From contig JANQKR010000027.1 in NCBI GenBank assembly GCA_028281025.1, forward strand, positions 83,686-147,685: a DNA stretch of 64,000 nucleotides, given 5' to 3'. Under the pieces are notes generated by a model. It saw only the letters and a program-made list of their open reading frames with translations, was not told the DNA's origin and ran no database searches. Positions 24,983 through 33,879 of this stretch are shown piece after piece. Position 1 is the first letter of the stretch. Each line of letters opens with the position of its first letter. This DNA comes from Croceivirga sp. (GTDB lineage Bacteria > Bacteroidota > Bacteroidia > Flavobacteriales > Flavobacteriaceae). A program made the position numbers and the translations under genes.

Positions 24983-25747
24983 ATGAAAAAAACAGTTTTC
25001 GCGCTATTGCTAGTGCCCCTATTTGTCTTGGCACAGGAGCGCCAGGAAGAGCCCGTTTTTATGAACGTAATGATCACTCCAAATCCCGCTAAGATTTCAG
25101 AGTTCGAAGCAGGTCTCACTGCACACAACAAGAAGTACCATGCCACGGGAGCCAATGCAGTCCGGGTCTATTGGATTGCCAGTGGGGAGAATTCCGGCAA
25201 GTACATCTGGAGCATGGGTCCCACTACTTGGGCGGCATTTGATGAATCCACCAATCCAAGCGGAGATCACGCCAAGGATTGGAATGCCAACGTAGCCCCT
25301 TACGCCAAAGCCGAAATGGAAACTACCTACTGGAAAGGCGATGCCAAACATTCCAATTTCACCAAGGACTTTACCATGAAAAATCTTGCAATCTTTTATT
25401 TGGACATGAAACGATTTAAGCAACAAGAGTTCATGTCCGTTTTGGGAAAAGTAACCCAGGTATTCAAGGAAAAAGATGCGGATGAGCAATGGGGTGTTTA
25501 TTGGAATCAGTTGAACAATAGGGACGGTAAGGATATGGTTTGGGTGAATTTCTTCGAATCCATGACCTGGATGGCCGAGGATAACATGTTCCCACAATGG
25601 TATGAAGAGGTCCATGGGGAGGGGACCTTTACGGAGTTCCTCAAGGAATTTGAAGCTTCCACCCATAGCGACTACCAAGAACTGTGGGCCTTTAGAGATG
25701 ATTTAAGTGGCTTATCCGGAGAGGTGGTCGTTACCCAAAATCAATAA
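24983..25747 (+). CDS. Secreted protein of unknown function
   Basis: 254 residues with signal MKKTVFALLLVPLFVLAQ. The mature part shows two roughly similar halves (FMNVMITPNPAKISEFEAGLTAHNKKYH...; LAIFYLDMKRFKQQEFMSVLGKV...), each of strand-helix-strand type and Trp-rich, reminiscent of dimeric alpha/beta-barrel (NIPSNAP-like) folds. That likeness is by eye only. No catalytic motif. It is divergent from the TonB receptor and followed by a terminator, so monocistronic. Confidence 0.7.
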   Translation: MKKTVFALLLVPLFVLAQERQEEPVFMNVMITPNPAKISEFEAGLTAHNKKYHATGANAVRVYWIASGENSGKYIWSMGPTTWAAFDESTNPSGDHAKDWNANVAPYAKAEMETTYWKGDAKHSNFTKDFTMKNLAIFYLDMKRFKQQEFMSVLGKVTQVFKEKDADEQWGVYWNQLNNRDGKDMVWVNFFESMTWMAEDNMFPQWYEEVHGEGTFTEFLKEFEASTHSDYQELWAFRDDLSGLSGEVVVTQNQ

Positions 25748-25768
25748 AAAACGGTTCCGCACCTATTC

Positions 25769-25793
25769 AAGGGCTCCTTAGGGGGCCTTTTTT
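25769..25793 (+). terminator. Rho-independent terminator
   Basis: AAGGGCTCC / GGGGGCCTT hairpin with one mismatch and a run of T ending at 25793, 22 bp after the stop at 25747. Confidence 0.65.
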
Positions 25794-25856
25794 ATGTTCA
25801 AACGTAGGTACAGCATTAAATTTCCTATCTTACATACCACACCTAATCCAACCAAA

Positions 25857-27356
25857 ATGAGAAAAATAACACTCCTCATCCTGTTTTTTTTGGCAGTGAC
25901 CATTGTATACGCCCAGAATTCCAAAAAGGTAAAAATACTTGATGGCATGATCCAACAAGGGATGACCGATTGGAAGATACCCGGTTTGGCTGCCGTTGTG
26001 GTTAAGGATGGCGAAGTGGTCTTTAAAAAGACCTATGGTATAAAAAGCATAGCAACCAAAGAAGCCGTAAATGGGCAGACCCTATTTGCCATGGCATCCA
26101 CAACAAAGGCCATAGTGGCCATGGCCTTGGGAATTTTGGTGGATGAGGGCAAATTGGATTGGAACGATAAGGTTGTGGACCACTTGCCCAACTTTCAACT
26201 CTCCGATCCCTATATTACCGCAGATGCCAGGGTAAAGGACCTGCTTACCCATAATTTGGGCATCGCCAATGCGGATGTGCTTTGGGTATTGGACAGCATT
26301 TCAACCGACCGTACCTTAAAACGGTTCAAACACACCAAAAAAATATATCCATTACGAGGTGGATTCACCTACCAAAACATTATGTATGCCGCTGCAGGAG
26401 AAGTCATTGCAGCGGTGAGCGGTATGCCTTGGGACCGTTTTATTGAAATGCGATTGTTCAAACCCTTAAACATGAACCGTTCCCAAACCAAAGCGGCCAA
26501 CATTCCTAAAGTTGAAAACTCCGTAACGCCACATTATGATTTTGGGGAGGGTGGTGTTCAAGTGGTCGATCGAAACTATTCCGACCAAATCGGTGCTGCT
26601 GGGATGATGTGGTCCTGTATCGATGATATTTCGAATTACTTGAAGTTCATTTTGAACAAGGGTATACAAAACCAGGATACCATACTGCAACCCGGTACCT
26701 TTAAAACCTTGTTCCAGCCTCAAACCCTCATTCCAAAAAATCAATTTTACCCCACCACGAAACTCACCGAGCCCAATTGGTTGAGTTACGGGCTGGGATG
26801 GTTCCAACATGACTACCGTGGACAGAAATTGGATTTTCATACCGGGAGTCTGCAAGGGCTTATTGCGATAGCAGGGGTGATACATGACAGAAATACTGCA
26901 GTTTATGTATTTGGAAATATGGATCATGCCGAATTACGACATGCCATTATGTATCAGGCCATGGATTTGTTTGCCTTTGATGACGAGGGTACCAATTGGC
27001 ATCCCAAAATATTTGAGCTCTATGAAACCTTGAAAAAAGAAAGGATCACAGGGGCACAAAAGCTAATAGGGGCCCGTATGCCAAATACCAGCCCTTCTTT
27101 GGATTGGAATGCCTATACGGGAAACTATCATCATCCCCTTTGTGGAACCCTGAAAATCACGTCCGATAACGAAACCCTGAAACTTGATTTCAATGAATTT
27201 CAACAAATAGAGGCCTCCCATTGGCATTTGGATACGTTTATGACCAAACCCAATAAACGATGGACATCCGCGTCGGAAATGGTTTTCCATATCAATGGGA
27301 AAGCCAAGGTCGAGTCCCTGGAATTCTCCGGGTATACCTTCACAAAATCGAATTAA
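25857..27356 (+). CDS. Serine hydrolase, beta-lactamase class C / PBP family
   Basis: 499 residues from ATG 25857 (MRKITLLILFFLAVTIVYAQ, signal peptide). Active-site set: S81-T-T-K84 (AMASTTKAIVA), Y172-Q-N174 and HTG (FHTGSLQG). A C-terminal beta-domain (about 400-499, AYTGNYHHPLCGTLKITSDNETLKL) is the Pab87/DUF3471-like lipocalin type. Such enzymes are esterases or D-amino-acid peptidases rather than true beta-lactamases. It is 12 bp before a deacylase gene, which fits a unit that handles D-amino-acid-containing peptides (inference). Confidence 0.9.
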   Translation: MRKITLLILFFLAVTIVYAQNSKKVKILDGMIQQGMTDWKIPGLAAVVVKDGEVVFKKTYGIKSIATKEAVNGQTLFAMASTTKAIVAMALGILVDEGKLDWNDKVVDHLPNFQLSDPYITADARVKDLLTHNLGIANADVLWVLDSISTDRTLKRFKHTKKIYPLRGGFTYQNIMYAAAGEVIAAVSGMPWDRFIEMRLFKPLNMNRSQTKAANIPKVENSVTPHYDFGEGGVQVVDRNYSDQIGAAGMMWSCIDDISNYLKFILNKGIQNQDTILQPGTFKTLFQPQTLIPKNQFYPTTKLTEPNWLSYGLGWFQHDYRGQKLDFHTGSLQGLIAIAGVIHDRNTAVYVFGNMDHAELRHAIMYQAMDLFAFDDEGTNWHPKIFELYETLKKERITGAQKLIGARMPNTSPSLDWNAYTGNYHHPLCGTLKITSDNETLKLDFNEFQQIEASHWHLDTFMTKPNKRWTSASEMVFHINGKAKVESLEFSGYTFTKSN

Positions 27357-27368
27357 AAACCAGTACTT

Positions 27369-29045
27369 ATGAAAAAGCTAGTCAACCTGTTCCCCATTTT
27401 GCTTTTGGTTCTCGCCTGTAGCGAGCCACAAACGTTTGATGTGCTTATCAAAAATGGGCAGGTGATCGATGGTTCTGGAGAGACCTCTTATATCGGCAGT
27501 GTTGGAATCAATGCGGATACCATTGCCGCGGTAGGAAACCTTAAAAATGCAGTTGGGAAAACCGAAATAGATGCCGAGGGCCTTACCCTGGCCCCAGGAT
27601 TTATCAATATGCTCAGTTGGGCAACGGAGTCCTTGCTGATCGATGGTACATCCGAGAGCGATATTCGGCAGGGGGTAACCCTGGAAGTTATGGGTGAAGG
27701 CTGGTCCATGGGGCCATTGAACGCTAAAATGAAAGCGGAATCCCTAGCTTCCCAAAAAGACTACAAATACCATATTGACTGGACCACACTTGGGGAATAT
27801 CTCCAGTCATTGGAAAATAGGGGAATCTCCTGCAATGTGGCTTCCTTTGTAGGGGCAACAACCCTTCGCATCCATGAATTGGAGTCCGAAAATCGACCAC
27901 CCACACCCGAAGAATTGGATCGGATGAAGGCATTGGCCAGAACCGCTATGGAAGAAGGTGCCATGGGAATCGGATCTTCACTCATCTATGCCCCCGCCTT
28001 TTATGCAGATACCCAGGAACTCATTGAACTGTGCAAGGTGGCGTCCGAATATGGGGGAATGTATATTTCGCATTTGCGCAGTGAAGGGGATTACTGGTTG
28101 GAAGCCATTGACGAATTGATCCGTATCGCTGCGGAGGCAAATATCCCCGCGGAAATCTATCACTTAAAAGCCGGCGGTAAGGACAATTGGGGGAAATGGG
28201 AGGCTGCCATCGCGAAAATTGATTCGGCCAGAAGCGCTGGGCTAAAAATTACCACTGATATGTACACCTACACTGCTGGAGCTACCGGTCTGGATGCTTC
28301 CATGCCGCCCTGGGTGCAGGAAGGAGGGTATGGTAAATGGGCCAAACGTTTACAAGATCCCGCCATACGTAAAAAAGTGGCCCAGGAAATGCGGGCCAAA
28401 GGGGAGGGTTGGGAAAATCTTTATTTTGCCGCAGGTAGCCCGGAGAAGTTACTATTGAACGGGTTTCGCAACGACACTCTGCGTTATTTGACAGGAAGAA
28501 CCTTGGGCGAGGTGGCCAAAATGCGTGGTACTTCCCCAGAGGAAACCGCTATGGACCTGGTAGTGCAGGACAGTAGTCGCGTGGGTACCGTTTATTTCTT
28601 GATGTCCGAGGAAAATGTAAAAAAACAGATTGCCCTGCCCTACATGAGCTTTGGTTCCGACGCCGCCTCAATAGCTCCCGTTGTCCCTTTTACCAATTAC
28701 AACCCCCATCCAAGGGCGTATGGAAATTTTTCCAGATTATTGGGAAAGTACGTCAGGGAAGAACAAATCATCCCTTTGGAGGAAGCTGTGCGAAAATTAA
28801 GTGCTTTACCGGCCAGTAACCTTAAGCTTAAAAAGCGGGGAATGGTCAAGGTAGGCAACTATGCGGACCTGGCCCTTTTTGATGCTACAACCATTTTGGA
28901 CAAAGCTACCTTTGAAGAACCACATCAATTTGCCAAAGGTATGGTACATGTCTTTGTCAATGGTGAGCAAGTGCTGAAAGATGGCGAACATACAGGAGCT
29001 ACCCCAGGTAGATTCATTAAAGGACCGGGGTTTAAGGAGAACTAA
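27369..29045 (+). CDS. N-acyl-D-amino-acid deacylase-like amidohydrolase, lipoprotein
   Basis: 558 residues; lipobox LVLA-C17. N-terminal DVLIKNGQVIDGSG and C-terminal KLKKRGMVKVGNYADLALFD are the amidohydrolase composite domain. Barrel motifs: ISHLRSEGDY, EIYHLKAGGKDNW and SFGSDAASIAP. The first metal motif, normally GFID-x-H-x-H, reads GFINMLSW, and the usual GNCG at the Cys ligand reads GEGW, so part of the bimetal site is missing. It may be a one-metal or altered-specificity member. Coupled to the upstream serine hydrolase. Confidence 0.82.
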   Translation: MKKLVNLFPILLLVLACSEPQTFDVLIKNGQVIDGSGETSYIGSVGINADTIAAVGNLKNAVGKTEIDAEGLTLAPGFINMLSWATESLLIDGTSESDIRQGVTLEVMGEGWSMGPLNAKMKAESLASQKDYKYHIDWTTLGEYLQSLENRGISCNVASFVGATTLRIHELESENRPPTPEELDRMKALARTAMEEGAMGIGSSLIYAPAFYADTQELIELCKVASEYGGMYISHLRSEGDYWLEAIDELIRIAAEANIPAEIYHLKAGGKDNWGKWEAAIAKIDSARSAGLKITTDMYTYTAGATGLDASMPPWVQEGGYGKWAKRLQDPAIRKKVAQEMRAKGEGWENLYFAAGSPEKLLLNGFRNDTLRYLTGRTLGEVAKMRGTSPEETAMDLVVQDSSRVGTVYFLMSEENVKKQIALPYMSFGSDAASIAPVVPFTNYNPHPRAYGNFSRLLGKYVREEQIIPLEEAVRKLSALPASNLKLKKRGMVKVGNYADLALFDATTILDKATFEEPHQFAKGMVHVFVNGEQVLKDGEHTGATPGRFIKGPGFKEN

Positions 29046-29057
29046 TGTAATTCGCCG

Positions 29058-29174
29058 GTGGACCCCATTGATATCGTAACCCTCGTCACCATCATCCTCT
29101 TTGCGAGGTTGGGGGTTCGCCTGTATAGGAGGTATCAAAAAATGAAGGACAAGGATGAAAACGGAGCCTCTTAA
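29058..29174 (+). CDS. Possible 38-residue membrane protein
   Basis: A GTG-started frame 12 bp after the deacylase stop: one hydrophobic segment (IVTLVTIILFARLGVRL), then a basic stretch (YRRYQKMKDKD) and an acidic end. Positive-inside layout and position at an operon end make it a plausible small protein. No ATG and no known family. Confidence 0.4.
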   Translation: MDPIDIVTLVTIILFARLGVRLYRRYQKMKDKDENGAS

Positions 29175-29485
29175 GAACAATCAACTTTCTTGGAAAAATC
29201 CAGCAACTTTTTATGCCAAGCCTTGCTTTACGGATGAAATAAACATCGCTATTTCCATCGGCACCGTTCGTGAAATGTGTAGCCCATAAAATCCTTGTAA
29301 TACAGATTGCTTGGCCACAAAAACCAAAGCAGAAACCCATAATCAACCTTTTGACCTCCAGTGGCATCCGGGAAAGCTCCCAATACTCCAAAATAGCGGG
29401 TTTTCCACTAGTGCCGTATTGAGGTTTCCCTAGGGTATTGGTTAAATCATTATCTTGAGACCAACGAACCCCAACCCAAAGAATT
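29175..29485. other. Intergenic stretch with possible gene remnant
   Basis: No intact gene on the + strand. On the minus strand, one stop-bounded frame without an early ATG (about 29260-29415) reads like real protein (YFGVLGAFPDATGG, YGFLLWFLWPSNLYYKDFMGY) and then breaks, while a neighbouring frame continues. This looks like a decayed fragment, or chance. The right end holds the promoter region for 29486 (TATCTTG near 29450). Confidence 0.3.
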
Positions 29486-31513
29486 ATGAAAAACATGGTT
29501 TTCGCCCTCATCTATACCGCTGGACTATGCACCACCCTTGGGCAATCCAAATCCAACCTGGAACTATTGGATATATTCAATATGGAGTTTATTTCCGAAC
29601 CGCAGATTTCTCCGGATGGGAATCAAATTCTATATGTCCGTAACTTCAAGGATGTGATGACCGATAAAAACCTGTCCAATATTTGGGTGATAAACGCCGA
29701 TGGTAGTAAAAATAGACCCATCACCACTGGAAATCACAATGATTCCCACCCCAGATGGTCCAACGATGGAAAGAAAATCGTTTTTAAGTCCAATAGGAAG
29801 GATGACCGGACCAAACTTTACTTAATGTGGATGGATACCAAGGAAATGGTTCCCTTGACCAATACGCCAAAAGCACCTGGCCAGATACGTTGGTCCCCGG
29901 ATGATCGCTATTTGGCCTTTACCATGTTTGTGCCCAAAGAAAACAAATCAATTATAGAACTGCCCCCTAAACCTGAAGGGGCAAGTTGGAACAAACCGCC
30001 TATCTATATCGACAAATTAAATTATAGGGGCGATGGCCAGGGGTACCTCAAAAGTGGGAATACGCAACTTTTCACGGTATCCGTTGATGGGGGTACGCCC
30101 AAGCAATGGACCTCCCAAAACTTTGACCACGGGGCACCGGAATGGTCAAAGGATGGTACCAAGCTTTATTTTTCCGCCAACTTTAATCCGGACGAGGCCC
30201 TTGAACCGCTGAACAGCGAGCTTTATGAACTCGATTTGAAAGATGGTAAAATAAGGGCATTGACAGACAGGTATGGACCGGATACCACTCCCAAAATAGC
30301 ACCGGACGGCTCTAAAATTGCGTATTTGGGCCTGGACGATAAGCTTCAAGGGTATCAATTGACACAGCTGTACATCATGGATGTGGCCGGTGGTGCGCCA
30401 CAACTTATTTCAGGTGATTTTGACCGTAGTATCGCCAATATTCAATGGGCGGATGATGCCAAAGGGATTTATTTTCAATATCATGATAAAGGGGAGACCA
30501 AAATTGCACATATTACCTTAAAAGGAACCGTTACCGACAAAGTTGGAAAGGTTGGAGGCCTTTCATTGGGGAGGCCTTACAATGCTGGGGACTATACCGT
30601 ATCTTCATCTGGGAACATCGCCTATACTTTAGGGACTACCCAACATCCTGCGGACTTGGGATTTTACGGCAAGCGGGGCAGCAAAAGACTTACCTATGTG
30701 AACAATGATCTCTTTTCGTTCAAAGCGGTGGGCAATGTGGAGGAACTCTGGTGGAAATCTTCCCATGACCAAAGGGATATTCAAGGTTGGGTCGTAACCC
30801 CTCCCAATTTTGATCCCACCAAAAAATACCCGCTTATTCTTGAAATCCATGGGGGGCCTTTTCTTAGCTATGGTTCGGTTTATTCCGCAGAAATCCAAGC
30901 CTATGCAGCGGCAGGATATGTGGTGCTCTATGCCAACCCCAGGGGAAGTGCCAGCTATGGCAGTGAATTTGGTAATCTTATCCATCACGATTATCCCAAT
31001 CATGATTATGATGATCTAATGTCCGGTGTGGACGCCGTTATCGCCAAGGGCTTTGTAGACCCAACCAATCTCTTTGTAACGGGTGGCAGCGGGGGCGGCG
31101 TATTGACCGCCTGGATCGTGGGCAAAACGAATCGTTTTAAAGCAGCAGTTGTGGCGAAACCCGTTATCAACTGGACAAGTTTCGTTTTATATGCCGATGG
31201 GGCTGCTTTTTTCTCCAAGTATTGGTTTGGCAAAAAGCCCTGGGAAGACCCGGAAAACTATTTTAGGCGCTCTCCGTTGTCCTATGTGGCCAATGTCACC
31301 ACACCGACCATGCTCCTTACGGGCGAGGAGGATTACAGGACCCCAATTGCGGAATCGGAACAGTTTTATACGGCCTTGAAGTTGGAAGGGGTGGAGACTG
31401 CCATGGTCCGTATACCGGGTGCTTCGCACGGAATTGCCAACAAACCCAGTAATTTAATTGCCAAAATCGCCGGTATTTTGGCATGGTTTGATAAGCACAA
31501 AGCCCAGAAGTAG
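29486..31513 (+). CDS. S9 family prolyl oligopeptidase-type peptidase, secreted
   Basis: 675 residues with signal MKNMVFALIYTAGLCTTLGQ. N-terminal propeller of PD40/WD40-like repeats (EPQISPDGNQILYV, HPRWSNDGKKIVF, QIRWSPDDRYLAF, APEWSKDGTKLYF, TPKIAPDGSKIAYL) and a C-terminal alpha/beta hydrolase from about residue 440. Catalytic triad S535 (VTGGSGGGVL), D616 (GEEDYRTP), H648 (GASHGI). Acts as an acylaminoacyl- or dipeptidyl-peptidase in the periplasm. It is 4 bp before the next gene. Confidence 0.93.
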   Translation: MKNMVFALIYTAGLCTTLGQSKSNLELLDIFNMEFISEPQISPDGNQILYVRNFKDVMTDKNLSNIWVINADGSKNRPITTGNHNDSHPRWSNDGKKIVFKSNRKDDRTKLYLMWMDTKEMVPLTNTPKAPGQIRWSPDDRYLAFTMFVPKENKSIIELPPKPEGASWNKPPIYIDKLNYRGDGQGYLKSGNTQLFTVSVDGGTPKQWTSQNFDHGAPEWSKDGTKLYFSANFNPDEALEPLNSELYELDLKDGKIRALTDRYGPDTTPKIAPDGSKIAYLGLDDKLQGYQLTQLYIMDVAGGAPQLISGDFDRSIANIQWADDAKGIYFQYHDKGETKIAHITLKGTVTDKVGKVGGLSLGRPYNAGDYTVSSSGNIAYTLGTTQHPADLGFYGKRGSKRLTYVNNDLFSFKAVGNVEELWWKSSHDQRDIQGWVVTPPNFDPTKKYPLILEIHGGPFLSYGSVYSAEIQAYAAAGYVVLYANPRGSASYGSEFGNLIHHDYPNHDYDDLMSGVDAVIAKGFVDPTNLFVTGGSGGGVLTAWIVGKTNRFKAAVVAKPVINWTSFVLYADGAAFFSKYWFGKKPWEDPENYFRRSPLSYVANVTTPTMLLTGEEDYRTPIAESEQFYTALKLEGVETAMVRIPGASHGIANKPSNLIAKIAGILAWFDKHKAQK

Positions 31514-31517
31514 GCCA

Positions 31518-32216
31518 ATGATCCATTTTTTTAGAAAGATCAGGGAAAAATTACTCGCCCAAGGTAAAATCACCAACTACTTGGTTTATGCTTCAGGGGA
31601 AGTAGTGTTGGTGGTATTGGGTATTTTAATCGCCCTGTATATCAATAATTGGAATGAGACCAGAAAAAATGAAATCGCCAATAAACAACTCTTGGTTCAA
31701 CTTAAGGAAGAAAACACCTTAAATATTTATGACCTACAACAGGATTTGGAATATAGGGATACCATCAATGCTACGCTGTACGCATTCCATCAATTCTTGA
31801 AAAAAGAAGAAATAGAAAACAAACCGGAAGAATTAAGGAGTTATTTGACCGCCATGCTTAGGGCCACCTCTTATGGGCCGGCCAACAATTACCTAAAGAA
31901 ATACATAAGCTCCAATACGGGTAGCAATTCCTATTTGGCCACCCAATTGATAAAACTCGATATGGACCAGTCGCTTTTGAAGACCATATCGACCAAAGCA
32001 TTGGACTTCAAATTTGAAAAGTATTATGATTACCTGGCTTCGGATATCGATTTTGAAACCATGGAAATCCATTCCTTTGACAAATTGAAAAAACTCGAAT
32101 TTCGAAACAATGTCATCCTCCTGGAGTCCATTGAAGAGGGAGTTCTTGATAAATTCGAGGACACCTTCGCCCAACAAAAACTAGTAGATTCCCTTATCAC
32201 ACTTGAACTTGACTAA
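31518..32216 (+). CDS. DUF6090 family membrane-anchored protein
   Basis: 232 residues from ATG 31518 (MIHFFRKIREKLLAQGKITNYLVYASGE), 4 bp after the peptidase stop; an earlier in-frame ATG lies inside the peptidase gene. One TM helix (VVLVVLGILIALYINNW) near residue 40, then a coiled-coil-rich periplasmic part (KQLLVQLKEENTLNIYDLQQDLEY). This N-terminal signature is typical of the flavobacterial DUF6090 group, function unknown. Its stop overlaps the next start (TAATG). Confidence 0.85.
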   Translation: MIHFFRKIREKLLAQGKITNYLVYASGEVVLVVLGILIALYINNWNETRKNEIANKQLLVQLKEENTLNIYDLQQDLEYRDTINATLYAFHQFLKKEEIENKPEELRSYLTAMLRATSYGPANNYLKKYISSNTGSNSYLATQLIKLDMDQSLLKTISTKALDFKFEKYYDYLASDIDFETMEIHSFDKLKKLEFRNNVILLESIEEGVLDKFEDTFAQQKLVDSLITLELD

Positions 32217-32827
32217 TGTACATACCACACCACTATAAAAATGAAAACCTTGAAGAGGTTCGTGAATTCATAAGGCAAAATAGCTTTGGGATTATGGTCA
32301 ATCAAGTAGACGGTAAGCCCTGGGCAACCCATATCCCCCTGGAATTGGAGCAACATGGAAACAGGGAGGTGCTGGTAGGTCATATTGCCAAGGCAAACCC
32401 CCAAGGGAAAAGTTTCCATGCAGATGCCCAGGTACTGTGCATATTTAATGGCCCCCATGCCTATGTTTCCTCCTCCTGGTATAAAGAAGAGGAGGTTCCC
32501 ACTTGGGACTATATTGCGGTACATGTGTATGGAAAATTGGAACTATTGAGTGAGGAAGAAACCATGCAGGCCTTACATCGCTTGGTCGATCATTACGAAA
32601 CTTCTTCAGAAAAACCACTATCGTTAAACGACCTGTCGCCCAAAACCCTGAGGCAGGTAAAGGGGGTCATCGGTTTTAGAATTGATATCGAAGAGATTCA
32701 AGCGGCATATAAATTAAGTCAAACCAGACAGCAGGATCATGCAGCTATAATCAAAAATTTAAAAGAACGTGGTGTAACGGAAAATGAAATTGCAAGACAT
32801 ATAGAAAAACAATCAGACAACCTCTAA
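32216..32827 (+). CDS. FMN-binding negative transcriptional regulator, PaiB family
   Basis: 203 residues starting at the TAATG overlap. Typical PaiB blocks: MYIPHHY at the start, SFGIMVNQVDGKPWATHIPL, VGHIAKANPQ, VLCIFNGPHAYVSSSWY, VPTWDYIAVHVYG, KGVIGFRIDIEEIQAAYKLSQ. It is a split-barrel flavin-binding protein; B. subtilis PaiB is linked to regulation of protease genes and sporulation. Placement after a peptidase gene is suggestive but not proof of a link. Confidence 0.93.
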   Translation: MYIPHHYKNENLEEVREFIRQNSFGIMVNQVDGKPWATHIPLELEQHGNREVLVGHIAKANPQGKSFHADAQVLCIFNGPHAYVSSSWYKEEEVPTWDYIAVHVYGKLELLSEEETMQALHRLVDHYETSSEKPLSLNDLSPKTLRQVKGVIGFRIDIEEIQAAYKLSQTRQQDHAAIIKNLKERGVTENEIARHIEKQSDNL

Positions 32828-32838
32828 ACAACTGCGCT

Positions 32839-33210
32839 ATGATACACAACAAGTTCTGGCAAGGATTTTTCGCCATCACTCCCATGGCTTCCTTTGTCCT
32901 AATTACAATCGGTTACCTTGTTTTTTTATTTTCAATCTTCAATAATTTACCGGAGCTCGAAAATAATGACGTCCCGCCCATGGAATTCTTTGGAGGATTG
33001 GGTTTTTTGATCTTTATGGTTTTTCTGGTCGTTATCATAAGTTTTGCCAGCCTCGTATTTTACATTGTCCATGCGGTACAGAATCCTAATCTAAAAGACA
33101 ACAATATGCTTATTGTGTGGATATTGCTCTTTATTTTTATCAGTGGTATTGGTCAATTTGTTTATTGGCTTGTGGAAATTGTAAGCAAGGGAACTAAAAA
33201 TACGGCCTAA
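32839..33210 (+). CDS. Small membrane protein, three TM segments
   Basis: 123 residues: TM about 14-34 (PMASFVLITIGYLVFLFSIF), 51-79 (GGLGFLIFMVFLVVIISFASLVFYIV) and 90-112 (MLIVWILLFIFISGIGQFVYWLV), with HAVQNPNLKDNN in the loop, somewhat like PLDc_N-type membrane proteins. Family not certain. It is 11 bp after paiB and so ends this unit. Confidence 0.7.
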   Translation: MIHNKFWQGFFAITPMASFVLITIGYLVFLFSIFNNLPELENNDVPPMEFFGGLGFLIFMVFLVVIISFASLVFYIVHAVQNPNLKDNNMLIVWILLFIFISGIGQFVYWLVEIVSKGTKNTA

Positions 33211-33329
33211 TTGGCCATGGTCCGATTACATTTCGTCATGGAAATCCAACAATTGGGTATCTCCCAGTTTTAAACCATGGTCTTCTCTTCTAGTTTTGGG
33301 TCATCATTAACGTTTAAATCAAGAAACCC

Positions 33330-33749
33330 ATGAGAACTTTTGTATTTGTTTTATGTACCCTTATCAGTAGTCTTTTGATCAACGCCCAGGAAACGCAAGG
33401 CGCTACCATTACAGTAACCATTGACAATATCGTCAACAATGAAGGAAAAGTCATGATTGCACTGCACACCAATGAAACCTTTATGCGAGGGGAAGGAATC
33501 ATGAGTCGGGAAAGCACCATTACCGATGGTAAAGTGGAGTTTAGCTTTGAAGGGGTGCCCGCTGGAACTTACGCCATAATGGCCTTACATGATGCCAACA
33601 GCAACAATAGAATGGACTATGAAGCTAATGGAATGCCCAAGGAAAGTTATGGGATGAGTGGAAATGAAATGACCATGGGGCCACCAAATTTTGAAATGGC
33701 CAAATTTAACGTAGCCGACGAAGACCTGGAATTCAACATCCGATTTTAA
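33330..33749 (+). CDS. DUF2141 secreted protein
   Basis: 139 residues with signal MRTFVFVLCTLISSLLINAQ. Ig-like DUF2141 domain: ATITVTIDNIVNNEGKVMIALHTNETF, VEFSFEGVPAGTYAIMALHDANSNNRMDYEANGMPKESYGMS, terminal FNVADEDLEFNIRF. The DxNxNxxxD stretch could bind calcium. Function unknown; periplasmic or secreted. Closed by a strong terminator. Confidence 0.9.
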   Translation: MRTFVFVLCTLISSLLINAQETQGATITVTIDNIVNNEGKVMIALHTNETFMRGEGIMSRESTITDGKVEFSFEGVPAGTYAIMALHDANSNNRMDYEANGMPKESYGMSGNEMTMGPPNFEMAKFNVADEDLEFNIRF

Positions 33750-33770
33750 GGTATTCTTCTTTATAAAAAC

Positions 33771-33800
33771 CAAAAGGCCCTGAGATTTCAGGGCCTTTTG
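33771..33800. terminator. Strong bidirectional terminator
   Basis: Perfect stem AAAAGGCCCTGA (33772-33783) / TCAGGGCCTTTT (33788-33799), loop GATT, with A and T tracts on both sides. It ends the DUF2141 transcript. Confidence 0.93.
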
Positions 33801-33846
33801 TATAAGCTATACCAATTTCAACTAAAATCCCTATAACTATTCCTGA

Positions 33847-33854
33847 TAGATTTG
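33847..33854 (+). promoter_or_regulatory. Candidate -7 element TAGATTTG for oxyR
   Basis: A full TAnnTTTG match 26 bp before the ATG at 33880. No TTTG at the expected distance, so this is tentative. Confidence 0.4.
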
Positions 33855-33879
33855 TAGCTTTACGAATCAATCCAAAGGT

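Noticed and set aside
25857..27356. True class C beta-lactamase
   Set aside because: SxxK and YxN are present but the extra C-terminal beta-domain and the deacylase partner fit an esterase/peptidase member; resistance cannot be inferred.
29092..29511. 139-codon minus frame crossing the start of the S9 peptidase
   Set aside because: It covers the peptidase signal peptide and intergenic DNA, with no recognisable domain. Only part of this stretch is kept as a possible remnant in another frame.
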